56,327 nucleotides of DNA from an uncultured Ruminococcus sp. (GCA_902780695.1 CACZGM010000005.1:1-56327); one strand, 5' to 3'; shown: positions 1 to 9,175, numbered from the stretch's first letter. A program made the numbers and translations. Notes: generated by a model from the sequence alone, not told the origin.

Positions 1-993
1 CCGCATACCCGTTCTCTCGCAGAATTTGACGAAGTAGTTTCTCGGTGCCGAGCGGTGAAGCGGATCGCCGTTCCATTTCGTGAAGATACGGTCGTTATCT
101 GTCCATTGATTGCCCGCCTGTTCGCGCTGTTTTGCCTGTAAACTCCGCCATTCATTGAGAATGTCGATCACTTCCTGCGGGACTTTAAGGCTGCGGGCGC
201 TCTGTGCGGTTTTCGGCGTTTCGGTATAAATTCCGCCCTTGTTCTTGTTGTAAAGGCTCGTCCTGCATACCGATATGACGTTCGCATCGAAGTTGACGTC
301 CTTCCATTCCAATCCGAGAAGCTCTCCAAGACGGAAGCCCGTATAGATCGCGAGGGTGAAGAAGCATACGAAGATGTAGTTGCTCTTGTCCTCTTTCTCG
401 AACAGGTCGAATAACTGCTGCGTTTCCTCAATGGTATAAAATTCCTTTTCGGGTGATACCACTTTCGGAATGGTCACGTTCTTGCAGGGGTTATCCCGGA
501 TGACGTTCATCTTCACGGCGTAGCTGCAAACCGTGGAAATAAAGGATTTGTACAGCTTTATTGTCTTTGTGGAGAGCTTTCCGTCGTGCTTGTCCTGTGT
601 GTCGAAACGCTTGGTGTCGCATAAATTAACGATGAATTTCTGAATGTCGCGTGTGGTGAGTTTGTCCATTCTGATGTGTCCGAGTGCCTTGATAATTCTC
701 GGTTTCATCGAGCGGTAACCGGTCACGGTGTTCGGCTTCAATGCAAGCTCCGCGTATTCCGTGAACCACTGATCCATAAATTCCTCGAATTTGACGGACG
801 AGGCAGCATAGCCGCTCATACACTGTTCCTCGAACAGCACCGCCTGACGCTGCAATTCTTTTTCGATCTGCTTTTTGGTCATACCCTTGTCGGGCTTCCA
901 AGTAAGCGTGTGCATGATCTGCTTGCCGTGAATGTCATAACCGCACGAAACTCTTATGCGATAAGCGTCGTTTCTTTTCTGAATAGTTGCCAT
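1..993 (-). CDS. Tyrosine site-specific integrase (3' end outside window)
   Basis: Catalyses integration and excision of the element by tyrosine recombination. The 331 codons in the window run in frame from an ATG at 993 preceded by AGAGGAGGAA, and continue past position 1. The N-terminal about 65 residues form an arm-type DNA-binding domain (MATIQKRNDAYRIRVSCGYD), then a SAM-like core-binding domain (about 70-165), then the catalytic domain with the first catalytic arginine at R221 in TGFRLGELLGLEW. The second Arg box and the tyrosine fall outside the window. It is closely related throughout to the integrase at 39471-40685, including the TKKQIEKELQRQ and STKTIKLYKSF stretches, so two elements of the same integrase family have entered this region. 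No excisionase gene is visible next to it. Confidence 0.93.
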   Translation of the reverse strand, partial: MATIQKRNDAYRIRVSCGYDIHGKQIMHTLTWKPDKGMTKKQIEKELQRQAVLFEEQCMSGYAASSVKFEEFMDQWFTEYAELALKPNTVTGYRSMKPRIIKALGHIRMDKLTTRDIQKFIVNLCDTKRFDTQDKHDGKLSTKTIKLYKSFISTVCSYAVKMNVIRDNPCKNVTIPKVVSPEKEFYTIEETQQLFDLFEKEDKSNYIFVCFFTLAIYTGFRLGELLGLEWKDVNFDANVISVCRTSLYNKNKGGIYTETPKTAQSARSLKVPQEVIDILNEWRSLQAKQREQAGNQWTDNDRIFTKWNGDPLHRSAPRNYFVKFCERTGMR

Positions 994-1358
994 AGATTAG
1001 TTCCTCCTCTGACTAACCATAGGCGCACATCTTCAATTACAATTTTACTCTTTAAAGCACTTTTTGTCAAGTGCTATAAAAGGGTTTGTTGAACTTTTTT
1101 TGATATGCGCTTACGGCTATTTCCGTTGAATTTCATTGTTATGTGATATTTTCTATTCTCTATGTCTTTTGTAGTGCGCCCGCAGGCACATTCTTTTCCT
1201 TTTTCGGCTTAACTGCCACACATCGCAGCCGGCAAGCCTGCTCAAGGGGGAGGCTCCGAAAATTTTTCGCCCCGATAACAGAGCGAAAAAATTTTGGAGT
1301 ACCCTTGACAGGTGCAGACGAGCTTCGATAACATAGGCAAGCCGAAGAACGAAAAGTG
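994..1358. other. Intergenic stretch with one hairpin
   Basis: There is no convincing gene here; the short open frames lack ribosome sites. An imperfect inverted repeat (AAAATTTTTCGC at 1259-1270 against GCGAAAAAATTTT at 1283-1295) could end transcription of the relaxase gene that finishes at 1359. Confidence 0.4.
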
Positions 1359-2663
1359 TCATCTGCTCTTGTGTTTTATGATGTTCTGGACAGGATGCAG
1401 GAACTTTTCAAGTTGCTCCCTCAGATTCAGACTTTCGATAAATTCCAGCTTTTCGACATTAAAGCGTTCCCGGACAGATTTCAGAAAGCTGATCTCTTTT
1501 GCCTGTTCGTCGTTCTTTTTCTGCAATTCTTCCTTTTCTTTGGCGAGCTGTGCTTTCTCCTGCTCCAATGCGCTGATTTTCTCGTTCAGCTTCTTTTCGT
1601 GACTTTCGGCAGCTATCTGTTTCTTGGCGAGAGCCGAAACCTTTTCATAATCATCGGCAGCGACGGTTATCTTCCCGCCGAACACGGTCTTTTTCGTTTC
1701 AATGCTGTTGATGTCCTTGATCTGACTGGCTTTTCCGGCATTCTCGGCAATCAGAGCTTTCTGCTCCGCGAGCTGATCGGCAGCAGCGTTCAATTCCTCG
1801 TTTACCTGCTCGACTACTGAATGCTTGGCGGCCATCTCGGTATCCATACTCTCAATGGTAGTGCGTTTTTCCTGATATTCCCCGTCAAGCCTGTCGATCG
1901 TATTCTCAATATCCGACAGCAGCTTTTCACGCTGATTCAGCACCCATTCGGCACTCTTGGTTTTGCTGTCAAGGTCTTTCAATTTCTTCTGCCGTTCCTG
2001 CTTTTTATAGTCGAGGACGGAAAGGTGTTCGTTATGCGTTCCGAGCTGTTCCCACTCAATGCCACGCGTGAGCATTACTGCCGCGAGCTCCTGTTTCTCT
2101 CGCTCTATCCACATTTTTGTGTTTGTTTCGAGCTTGCCCTCACCCTTGAAGCCCTGCTGTTCAAGCGCTTTTGACAGCGTGTTCCGTGTCGGCAGTCCGC
2201 GCTTCTGACCGGTGGCGAACGGCACGAAGTCGATGTGAACGTGCGGTGTGGCTTCGTCAAGGTGGATAACTGCATTGAATACCCAAATGTGCGGATTGCG
2301 CTTTATGAAGCCTTCCGTGAACTCCTGCAATATCTCGGTGGCTGTCTTGGCGGCGTCCGAACCTACCGGAGTGTCCTCCATATTCCCGACCTGAAAGATG
2401 ACCTCGTAGAACTCCTTTTCCTGCCGCCCGTGTCTGATGTGTTCCCGATAATCGTGGATTATTCTGTCCTTTCGTGTCTGACGGGCATTGAACTCTTTCA
2501 GTGCGTCGTCAAATAATTCGTGGTAAACTTGCTTAATGTCATCTTTGACGATAGTGATGTTGTCTTTAACGCGGGTTTTATCAACATTTGCGGCAATGAA
2601 CTTCCGGTTGTTGTGGTTGACATCGCCCTTGTCGATCTGACCGCTTATCGTCCTTTTAATCAT
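1359..2663 (-). CDS. MobV-family (Pre/Mob) relaxase
   Basis: A plasmid-recombination/mobilization relaxase that would nick the element's oriT and lead single-stranded transfer with help from a conjugative element. The 434-residue protein has the family histidine motif HLDEATPHVHIDFVPF near residues 133-148 and the downstream catalytic-domain sequence up to about 220. Residues about 225-415 are a long coiled coil rich in E, K and Q, as in other Pre/Mob proteins. The ATG at 2663 follows a GGGAGGGGTGCT ribosome site. The product looks full length, unlike the upstream DUF3987-type gene on the same strand, which is truncated. The family call is firm; current mobility is unknown. Confidence 0.93.
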   Translation of the reverse strand: MIKRTISGQIDKGDVNHNNRKFIAANVDKTRVKDNITIVKDDIKQVYHELFDDALKEFNARQTRKDRIIHDYREHIRHGRQEKEFYEVIFQVGNMEDTPVGSDAAKTATEILQEFTEGFIKRNPHIWVFNAVIHLDEATPHVHIDFVPFATGQKRGLPTRNTLSKALEQQGFKGEGKLETNTKMWIEREKQELAAVMLTRGIEWEQLGTHNEHLSVLDYKKQERQKKLKDLDSKTKSAEWVLNQREKLLSDIENTIDRLDGEYQEKRTTIESMDTEMAAKHSVVEQVNEELNAAADQLAEQKALIAENAGKASQIKDINSIETKKTVFGGKITVAADDYEKVSALAKKQIAAESHEKKLNEKISALEQEKAQLAKEKEELQKKNDEQAKEISFLKSVRERFNVEKLEFIESLNLREQLEKFLHPVQNIIKHKSR

Positions 2664-2676
2664 AGCACCCCTCCCG

Positions 2677-3465
2677 TCATATCATCGGATTGACCTCGTA
2701 CCAGAGCGTTCCGCTTTCCTCGTAGGCTACGGCGTACCCTCTGTCGATCAGTAATTCCATTGGTTCTTCAAGCTCTGCGACCTTTTTGAACCGCCTGCAC
2801 GAGCGGAGAAGCTCGCGGCTGCTGATACGGGTTATTTTCTTGGTGTTCAGCTTGTTCAGCACATATTCGGCGGTATCTGATACAACTCCGGCGGTGTTCA
2901 GTGTGTAGGCGTAGATAGCCTGCGACTTGTAGTATTCTGCAATGTCGATAGCTTCCATAAGCGTCACCAGTGTAACGCGCTCGTCCTCCGGCTTTGCTCC
3001 GCCCTCAATGCACTTGATACAGTGCAGCAGACCACACAAGCGGAGAATTAGTCCGTGGAACTTGCCGCCCCAGTCGGGACAATCCGCAAAGTCCGTCAGC
3101 AGCGACGGCTCAATGCTTTTGTTGTAGTATTTTGCAAATTCCGCCCGCGCTTCATTATCGAAGTATAACGGTATTTCCGGTTCGCCCTTTTTCCTGTTGT
3201 ACTTGACTGCGAGCGCGTCCTTTATGAGCCTGTCGTAAGCTGCCGTAAACTCCGGTTTCACGGACGCCGCGTTGTAATCGCGCATGCCGATGAACGAGCG
3301 CGGGAAGCAGTAGATAAACCTTGCAAGCATACCGCTCGACACGAACGCTCTGTTTTCCATTAGCTCGGTGAGAATGTACGGCTGTCCGCACAAGCATACC
3401 AACAAGTACGGTCTGTCGAGATATACCGGTTCCCCGTGGCATCGGTCTTTCTGATATAATTTCAA
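2677..3465 (-). pseudogene. C-terminal remnant of a DUF3987/YfjI-like replication-associated protein
   Basis: The 262-residue frame begins abruptly in the middle of a conserved region (LDRPYLLVCLCGQPYIL, then GMLARFIYCFP), which in DUF3987/YfjI-like proteins lies well inside a chain of roughly 500 residues or more. The N-terminal part, including any primase or P-loop section, is absent. The break at about 3465 coincides with the start of the segment carrying the Xre regulator. No ribosome site precedes the first ATG. DUF3987 proteins are common accessory genes next to relaxases on mobile elements; their biochemical role is not established. I read this as a dead fragment. Confidence 0.7.
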
Positions 3466-3521
3466 TTATTGGGAAGTTTACAGAAGAAATGATGAATATA
3501 TCTACGAAAAGAATACAATAT

Positions 3522-3570
3522 CCTACGTTTCGTAGGTTGACTTTACATACAGTTCGAGATAAAATATAAT
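3522..3570 (+). promoter_or_regulatory. Promoter of the Xre regulator with overlapping palindrome
   Basis: TTTACA at 3542-3547 and TATAAT at 3565-3570 are separated by 17 bases. Just upstream is a perfect palindrome CCTACG-TTT-CGTAGG (3522-3536), with a related TCTACGAAA about 20 bases before it. This is a plausible autoregulatory operator. Confidence 0.6.
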
Positions 3571-3595
3571 CAGAATACAAAAAGGAGGAATCTGT

Positions 3596-4354
3596 ATGGA
3601 GCAGATAAGAATTGGAAAGTTTATCTCGGAACTTCGTCGGGAGAAGGAAATGACACAGACCGAGCTTGCGGATACAATAGGTGTAAGCGCAAAGACTGTG
3701 TCAAAATGGGAAACCGGTCGAGGCTTACCGGAGATTTCGACGCTGACCGTTCTCTGCGACACACTCGGAATAAGTGTTAATGAGCTTTTGAGCGGCGAAC
3801 GTTTCGCCGCGGACAGCTATACCGAGCATGCCGAGGAAAACATGGTCACACTGCTGAAAGACAGTAAAAGTTATAATAAGGACAGGTCGGTTATTGCTGT
3901 CGCAGTACCCATAATTGCAGTTGTCGCGCTGATAATTCTCATTTTGAGCACATGGGGACAAGGCATGTACATATGGTATATCGATCTCCCGTCGTTTTTA
4001 TTCATGTTTTTGACAGTCACAGTCTTTCTTCTTGCCGAAGGCGGTTATGCGGATTTGTGGCGCGCGTTCGTATATGTGGCGGGGTTTGGGGTGCCTGTAC
4101 GTGAAAAAATTGAATGTTCTATTATTGCTGTCGGTCTTACGGGTAAAACGCTGCTCGCCTCGGGAGCGCTTCTGTCGTTTATCTCCGTTATAACCGTGTT
4201 TGTTGCGTCTGATACGATGCTCGATGATGCATATATACTGCTTTCCGCCCTTACGGTCGCTGTATTGCCTGTGTTTTACGGACTTGCGGGATATCTTATG
4301 TCATTGCCGATAAAAGCCAGACTTGAAAAAAGAATAATAAAAATCCAATCCTAA
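3596..4354 (+). CDS. Xre-type HTH regulator with C-terminal membrane domain
   Basis: The 252-residue protein starts at an ATG eight bases after AAAGGAGG. Residues 7-61 form a Xre/Cro helix-turn-helix (MTQTELADTIGVSAKTVSKWETGRGLPE split over two helices). Four hydrophobic segments follow at about 97-121, 130-150, 180-205 and 215-235, so the DNA-binding domain faces the cytoplasm from a membrane anchor. Such HTH-plus-membrane proteins occur widely in Clostridia and probably respond to envelope signals or peptides; no ligand is evident. The gene and its own promoter sit between two genes that both lost their 5' ends, so this segment may have replaced the original divergent promoter region. Confidence 0.85.
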   Translation: MEQIRIGKFISELRREKEMTQTELADTIGVSAKTVSKWETGRGLPEISTLTVLCDTLGISVNELLSGERFAADSYTEHAEENMVTLLKDSKSYNKDRSVIAVAVPIIAVVALIILILSTWGQGMYIWYIDLPSFLFMFLTVTVFLLAEGGYADLWRAFVYVAGFGVPVREKIECSIIAVGLTGKTLLASGALLSFISVITVFVASDTMLDDAYILLSALTVAVLPVFYGLAGYLMSLPIKARLEKRIIKIQS

Positions 4355-4400
4355 TAATAAACCTAAAACCAATATTGTTTATTGTTAGAGCTCAAGTAGC

Positions 4401-5180
4401 TTGCTCTCGGCTCTGCAAATGAATGAGAATGTGTTCCTGCAATACATCATAGAGCGGGTTTTCGACGCTCTCGGAAACGCGGAGACTGATTTCGGCAATG
4501 GAAAACAGACACTCGCGACTATCATCAATGGTCTGACATTGCCGCTGAACATCGAGAAGAAGCGGAAGAAGTGGGAAACGGAGCTTATGAACACTTTTGG
4601 CAAGCTGACTTCTGCGTTCGTGTCTATTGAGGGGACACTAAAAAATCCCGACAGTACCGCAACTGCGGTCATCTGCGGGGATTACGACTACACGATATGT
4701 AACGATACGCTGGAGTTCTTCGTCTTCGATCTGCACCGCGGCTGCCGGAAGAATGATATTCAGATTCGGCGTTGTGAGATCTGCGGAAAGATGTTCGCTT
4801 CCTCGGACGGCAAGGTCAAGTATTGCTCGTCGGAGTGCGGAAGTTCTGCACGCAAGGAGAATATCCGCAAGGCTCGCAGCAACGTTGAGAGTGATCCGCT
4901 CAAACGCGAGGTCGAGCGGTCTATCAGCAATATGAAGAACAACGACAAGAAAGTCAAGGACGCTCTCGGAGCTGATGACCCGCGGTACATTGAGTTTCAC
5001 GGTATTTTCGCCGAATACAAAGAAGAGATACGCGACAAGCGTGATCGGCTGACGCACGATATTGAACGGGATAAGATCACTGTCGGAGACGCTCTCGACA
5101 AACTGAAAGAGTGTACACAGGAACATGAGAAGAAGCTGGCGAAGAAAGCGACTGTACTGTTGATAGCAGCAAAGGCTTGA
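4401..5180 (+). pseudogene. 5'-truncated Cys-motif protein of a mobile-element family (DUF6076-like)
   Basis: The open frame starts right after an in-frame TAG at 4386-4388, with no ribosome site, and its N-terminus looks incomplete. The visible 259 residues hold a zinc-ribbon-like motif, RRCEICGKMFASS then KYCSSECG (about residues 122-146), and a C-terminal helical region with coiled-coil character (about 160-250). Similar proteins occur as accessory genes of mobilizable elements in gut Clostridia; the DUF6076 label is my best match from memory and not certain. Function is unknown. The start may survive at the TTG at 4401 or the ATG at 4419, so a shortened product cannot be excluded. Confidence 0.5.
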
Positions 5181-5193
5181 CAACGTGTCAAAC

Positions 5194-5767
5194 GTGACAG
5201 TTGCCTTCAATCCTGTTCGCTGTGCGGGTTTGCGCTGTCACGTTCTGATGTGACGGCGGTGTGACAGCGTGACAGCTTTGCTGTCGTTCGGCGGTAGCCG
5301 ATCATTTTGTCGCGCTCACGGCACAATACCGATTTTGGGTTTGCGTGACGTGTGACAGCGTGACAAATGTGACAGCTCTGCTGTCTTGACGCGCGGCGTT
5401 AGCCGCTTCCTTGCCGCCCCAGTTATTAAAGGCGGCTTAAGGGAGTCCAGAGGGAACGGCTGGCGCAAAGGGACTTTTGATAGAAGGCTTGCCGCACTGT
5501 CAAAAGTACCTTTGCGTTACCTTCGCAGAAAGTAACAAAGGCGAGGTAGATCCAAGCACAATAATATTAGTTTTTATTCACGGAGTGGGTGGACTTTATT
5601 GCTGCCGGCTCCGTGATCTGTTATGCCTGTCACACTGTCACGCGGTATGGGTTCCCGACGGTTGCGGGTGTCGCGGCTGTTACGCGCCTGTCACGGGTAT
5701 GTGTGACAGCGGAAAGCCTTTTGTGGGGCAGGATTGAGGGGCGTTGTCACGTTTATCGCGGTGTCAC
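5194..5767. repeat. Cluster of 13 GTGACA/TGTCAC hexamers
   Basis: Exact copies start at 5194, 5236, 5261, 5269, 5352, 5360, 5369, 5628, 5636, 5689, 5703, 5745 and 5762, in both orientations and often 8-9 bases apart (GTGACAGCGTGACA occurs twice). The stretch has no credible gene. Dense short repeats of this kind can be iterons, plasmid-type origins, oriT or regulator arrays. Confidence 0.6.
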
Positions 5768-5798
5768 ACGAATGCTTTTATTGTAAATAGATATTAAA

Positions 5799-6392
5799 TT
5801 ATTCCAAATCGTCCGGTTCGTCTGGTTCATTTGGATCGTATGAATCTATTTGTGCATATAACCCCAAAATCACAGGGTATAATTCATCTCCCATGGCATT
5901 ATGTGTAAAATATTTCATAAGCACATTAGTTATGACATCTTCTATCTCGAGTTGAAATTGTTTGCGAGTATCAAAATCGAGCATTTCATATTGTTTATAT
6001 GAGATGTCGTGTATAACGAGAATATTTTCAATGTATTTGTCATATAGAAATTTACCGTCGGTTTTATCGCGCTGTAGTTTTTTAATATATGGAAATCTTT
6101 CGGGTTTAATACACGAGTTAAGCATTTCAGCTTTTTCTCCATACTTTTGAGGATCGTACCAGTATTTTCCCATGATAAATTCTGGATCTATATCAAGTTT
6201 TTCTGATAACCATTCAACAACCTCAAAAGAAGCATATCCTGATTTAAGCGCTCTCGATATTGTCTTGACACTATACCCATTTCCTTGTGACAAATCAGAA
6301 CATAATTCTTTTATATTGGTTTTTCTATATTTTAATACTTGATTGAAGCGTTCCTTGTTAAACGGACACTTCTTTTTTTCTTTATTAGCCAT
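5799..6392 (-). CDS. Cytoplasmic HTH-domain protein, unrecognised
   Basis: A 197-residue protein starting at the ATG at 6392, chosen because GGAGGTG lies six bases upstream; a longer frame to 6416 has no ribosome site. Residues about 10-75 resemble a phage-repressor-type helix-turn-helix (RFNQVLKYRKTNIKELCSDL, then YSVKTISRALKSG). The rest is helical and ends in an acidic tail with repeated PDEP/PNEP. There are no membrane segments. It is the left gene of an AT-rich block and is transcribed divergently from the gene at 6583 across an intergenic region full of GACATT/AATGTC inverted repeats, which fits an autoregulating repressor. Function beyond DNA binding is unknown. Confidence 0.65.
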   Translation of the reverse strand: MANKEKKKCPFNKERFNQVLKYRKTNIKELCSDLSQGNGYSVKTISRALKSGYASFEVVEWLSEKLDIDPEFIMGKYWYDPQKYGEKAEMLNSCIKPERFPYIKKLQRDKTDGKFLYDKYIENILVIHDISYKQYEMLDFDTRKQFQLEIEDVITNVLMKYFTHNAMGDELYPVILGLYAQIDSYDPNEPDEPDDLE

Positions 6393-6411
6393 AATACACC
6401 TCCACTCAGTG

Positions 6412-6523
6412 GACATTTAGTTGAAAAATGTCTTAAGAAAACCTATTGACTTTGAAAAAATATTATGATATAATAGAATCAATAAAAGGACATTAATGTC
6501 CATCGACATTATATCATGAAAAC
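6412..6523 (+). promoter_or_regulatory. Consensus promoter with GACATT/AATGTC operators
   Basis: TTGACT (6446-6451), 17 bases, TATAAT (6469-6474). GGACATTAATGTCC (6488-6501) is a perfect palindrome just downstream. Further GACATT...AATGTC pairs lie at 6412-6431 and 6505-6523. They are likely targets of the divergent HTH protein. Confidence 0.65.
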
Positions 6524-6582
6524 ATATAAATGTCAACTCCACGAACGAATAATAACTGTAGAAATAATAAGGAGGAACTATT

Positions 6583-7074
6583 ATGAATAATGAAACTGAA
6601 GAATGCATCGTTATGGAACCGTCTGTATTAGAAGAAAGTAATTTATCTACCTCACAATCCGCAATATCCATTCCCAAATATTATGGTGTTGAAGCAAACA
6701 AATGGATAGGTGAAGCATATGCGGCATTTAGGGATGACCGCATAAATACTAAGCGTGCCATATCTGCCAGCATTGCTGCAAATGCTCAAATACAAAAACA
6801 GAGTAGCAATATAATTGAAGCATGTAAGCGGGAATTGCAAAGAGAAGATATATCAGATAGTAGGCGAGATAGAATTCTTGATCGTATGGCGAAGGCTACT
6901 GAAATTTCTGCTATATCAAATAAGGAATGCTGTGAAATTCAAGCGAATACGCTTGATCATTCTCATAAACTAACTTGGAGATTAGTTGGCGGCATTACTG
7001 TATTGGTTATTGTAGGCTTTTTGGGTGTAAAAGTTTTACCCAAAATTAAGTGTTTGACTATATGGGGTATATAG
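6583..7074 (+). CDS. Small C-tail-anchored membrane protein, unrecognised
   Basis: The 163-residue protein starts at an ATG after AAGGAGGAACTATT. The first 30 residues are acidic and Ser-rich, residues 35-130 are predicted helical with many charged residues and three cysteines, and a single hydrophobic segment (about 135-155, WRLVGGITVLVIVGFLGVKV) is followed by a short basic tail. This suggests a cytoplasmic helical domain tethered to the membrane by its C-terminus. I recognise no family. Its strong promoter and divergent HTH partner look like a repressor-effector pair, but no toxin, holin or defence motif is visible. Confidence 0.6.
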   Translation: MNNETEECIVMEPSVLEESNLSTSQSAISIPKYYGVEANKWIGEAYAAFRDDRINTKRAISASIAANAQIQKQSSNIIEACKRELQREDISDSRRDRILDRMAKATEISAISNKECCEIQANTLDHSHKLTWRLVGGITVLVIVGFLGVKVLPKIKCLTIWGI

Positions 7075-7111
7075 TAATACCGTTAAGTGTGTGCTTTTGA
7101 ATGAACATATC

Positions 7112-7160
7112 AAAGCCTGCCTAAGGCTGACATAGCGGCTTTGTGCAGGCTTTATATTTT
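7112..7160 (+). terminator. Rho-independent-like terminator
   Basis: AAAGCCTGC (7112-7120) pairs with GCAGGCTTT (7145-7153), with a further internal GGCT/AGC stem, followed by a T-rich stretch. It lies 37 bases after the membrane-protein gene. Confidence 0.6.
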
Positions 7161-7216
7161 CTGTTTCATCTTAAGCCATTATGTCTATATGATAAATAGC
7201 CATTATTCAAGCACCT

Positions 7217-7468
7217 TTATTCTCTGAATTCAAGTAGCTTATACGGTTCTATTTTTAATGCTGTTGCTATATTGAATAGCATTTCAAGGGATATGGGATG
7301 GATGACATTCGGAGCTTCTATAGCGCTGAGATGTGAGCGACTGATAGACACGAGTTCAGCAAATTCTTCTTGTGTATATCCTTGCAGTTTTCTGTAATAT
7401 GAGATATTAAGACCAAGCTGTATATATTTAAATTCATTGCATTTCGATATTTTGGTAGATTTAGACAT
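7217..7468 (-). CDS. Small Xre-family HTH regulator
   Basis: An 83-residue protein. The ATG at 7468 is preferred over the frame start at 7501 because AGGAGG lies eight bases before it. Almost the whole chain is one helix-turn-helix: YYRKLQGYTQEEFAELVSIS then SHLSAIEAPN, followed by LEMLFNIATALKIEPYKLLE. It is a stand-alone Cro/C1-type DNA-binding protein of the kind often found in integrated elements, transcribed away from the two lipoprotein genes downstream. Target sites cannot be assigned. Confidence 0.8.
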   Translation of the reverse strand: MSKSTKISKCNEFKYIQLGLNISYYRKLQGYTQEEFAELVSISRSHLSAIEAPNVIHPISLEMLFNIATALKIEPYKLLEFRE

Positions 7469-7697
7469 AAAGCATACCTCCTGCTTTATTAATTTTAACA
7501 ATTATAACAGTAGATATAAACTTTTTATTAAAGAGCTATTGCATTCTGATAGAATATGTTGTATAATAATATAATAAGTCGTAATATGCGTTTTACGTTC
7601 ATTGCTACATAAATGCAAAAAGAGCTACAGATGCGTGGCTCTTTAGAAGCTACGCACTTTTTTTTTAACTAGTTGATGAAGAAAGGAATGATTTGAA

Positions 7698-8279
7698 TTG
7701 AAAAGGAATGTCAGCCCTTTATCTGTTGCCATTATTATGTGTCTTTTACTTTGTTCTTGTGGTAATGAGTCAAGGCAACAAAAAATAGATATCGCCATAT
7801 CTTCGGCAGTGCAATCGGCGGTAGAGTCAATGGTAGCTGAAAACTCTGAAACAAGCACCACTTCTGTAGAAACCACTACTGCAGAAACCACTACCGCAAA
7901 AACTACTACCGCAGAAACCACTACTGTAGAAACTACTACTGTAGAAACTACTACCGCAGAAACTACTATTTCTGAAACGTCTGTAGGAATCGTAGAAGCG
8001 GTTGCAGGTAATGAGATTGATCCTGATTTTAAAGCTGCAATGGACAGTTATGAGCAGTTTATGAAAGAATACTGTGATTTTATGAAGCGGTATAATAGTT
8101 CGGACGATACGCTATCAATGATGAACGATTATCTTAACTATTTGAACAAATACTCAGAGTTTTCTGCTAAAATTGCCGAGTGGTCAAACAAACAAGATGA
8201 TATGAATGCGGCTGAGTTAGCGTATTATACGGAAGTTGTAGCACGAGTAAACAAAATGCTTATTGAGGTAGCATATTAA
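7698..8279 (+). CDS. Lipoprotein with Thr-rich repeat linker
   Basis: The 193-residue frame uses a TTG start at 7698 with GAAAGGA ten bases upstream; the ATG at 7689 meets a stop at once. A signal peptide ends in the lipobox LLCSC, so the protein should be lipid-anchored on the outer face of the membrane. A short amphipathic helix (about 27-45) leads into a Thr-rich linker of about 40 residues made of ETTTA/VETTT units, then a globular helical domain (about 100-193). The N-terminal layout, helix then Thr linker, matches the next gene, so the two may share an ancestor there. No enzymatic motif is visible. Confidence 0.7.
   Translation: MKRNVSPLSVAIIMCLLLCSCGNESRQQKIDIAISSAVQSAVESMVAENSETSTTSVETTTAETTTAKTTTAETTTVETTTVETTTAETTISETSVGIVEAVAGNEIDPDFKAAMDSYEQFMKEYCDFMKRYNSSDDTLSMMNDYLNYLNKYSEFSAKIAEWSNKQDDMNAAELAYYTEVVARVNKMLIEVAY
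7867..7970 (+). repeat. 15-bp coding tandem repeats
   Basis: Seven or so imperfect copies of a GAAACTACTACCGCA-type unit encode the E-T-T-T-A/V linker of the lipoprotein. Copy number could vary by slippage. Confidence 0.75.
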
Positions 8280-8306
8280 TTATTTTAGAAAGGAAACATA
8301 ACAACA

Positions 8307-9149
8307 ATGAAAAAAGCAATAAAAATAATTGGTTCTGTTTGTCTTGCAACAATGATGGTTTTTACAAGTTGTAGCAATTCAAATGAGGACAAGGAAATTA
8401 AGGAAGCAGTTGAGGCTGCCTTAAATGAAGCACTTGCAACAGCTACATTGCCCGAAAGCACAAAAACACAACCTGCAACAGAGGCGACAGAAGCGACGAC
8501 GGAAGCGACAACAGAAAAAACAGAGGCTCCCGCAAATACAGAAGCTGAAACCACAAGTAATGCTAATATAAGGTCTGACTATGATTTAACTGCTATAGAA
8601 ACAGATAACCCTTATTATCACAATGATTATTACGACATTGTTGAAGTTGCGACTTATTCGGATCGCTATGGTGACCAGATTCTAGTGCAGAAATTAATTG
8701 CTAAGAAAAATGCAAGAATAAATGGCAATATTTTAGTTTTCGATTCCAATGAAGATGTGATTGGTAAAAAAACAACTGAAATTGAGCTAATTGCTGGGCA
8801 AGCAAATTTCTTCAAATACTCTTTTGATACTGACATTTCTAATGCTACATTCCAGATGAAATATACAGCTACTGATGTTTCTAAGGACAATGAAATAGGC
8901 GTTGAAATGGTAAAGTATAACGTAAGCGATGATACCTTGTTTGTTACATTTAAGCAATTGTGTGATGATGTTGGTTATGCCGAATACAAATTCTTATTCT
9001 ATAAAGATGGTAAGATCGTTGGTTCTACTTATAGTAGCTATTTTAGTGTTTACGCAAAAAATCTAGATGGAAAAGGCACTGTAGATGTTATCGAAGAGAG
9101 TGTCCGTGGCATTGATTTCGATACATTAGAATATTATTATGAACCTTAA
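8307..9149 (+). CDS. Lipoprotein with Thr/Glu-rich linker and C-terminal beta domain
   Basis: A 280-residue protein starting at an ATG behind AGAAAGGAAACA. Residues 1-21 are a lipoprotein signal peptide ending in FTSC. A short helix (EIKEAVEAALNEALATA) and a low-complexity linker rich in TEAT repeats reach about residue 90. Residues about 95-280 alternate in a pattern typical of a beta-sandwich (for example YGDQILVQKLIAKKNARING, extracellular Ig-like style). It lies 27 bases after the previous lipoprotein gene, so the two are probably co-transcribed. Function is unknown; sensing or adhesion at the surface is only a guess. Confidence 0.7.
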   Translation: MKKAIKIIGSVCLATMMVFTSCSNSNEDKEIKEAVEAALNEALATATLPESTKTQPATEATEATTEATTEKTEAPANTEAETTSNANIRSDYDLTAIETDNPYYHNDYYDIVEVATYSDRYGDQILVQKLIAKKNARINGNILVFDSNEDVIGKKTTEIELIAGQANFFKYSFDTDISNATFQMKYTATDVSKDNEIGVEMVKYNVSDDTLFVTFKQLCDDVGYAEYKFLFYKDGKIVGSTYSSYFSVYAKNLDGKGTVDVIEESVRGIDFDTLEYYYEP

Positions 9150-9175
9150 TTGTTTGAGCTTGTATTTATAAAAGA

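Noticed and set aside
1356..1820. Plus-strand frames encoding Phe/Leu-rich peptides opposite the MobV relaxase
   Set aside because: They are antisense translations of the relaxase coiled coil; the hydrophobic look comes from complementing Glu/Lys codons.
5477..5786. Short frames in the GTGACA repeat field
   Set aside because: They have no ribosome site, are Cys/Gly-rich, and are built from the repeats.
7867..7970. Possible CRISPR-like short repeats
   Set aside because: They are in-frame 15-bp coding repeats of a Thr-rich linker, with no spacers or cas genes.
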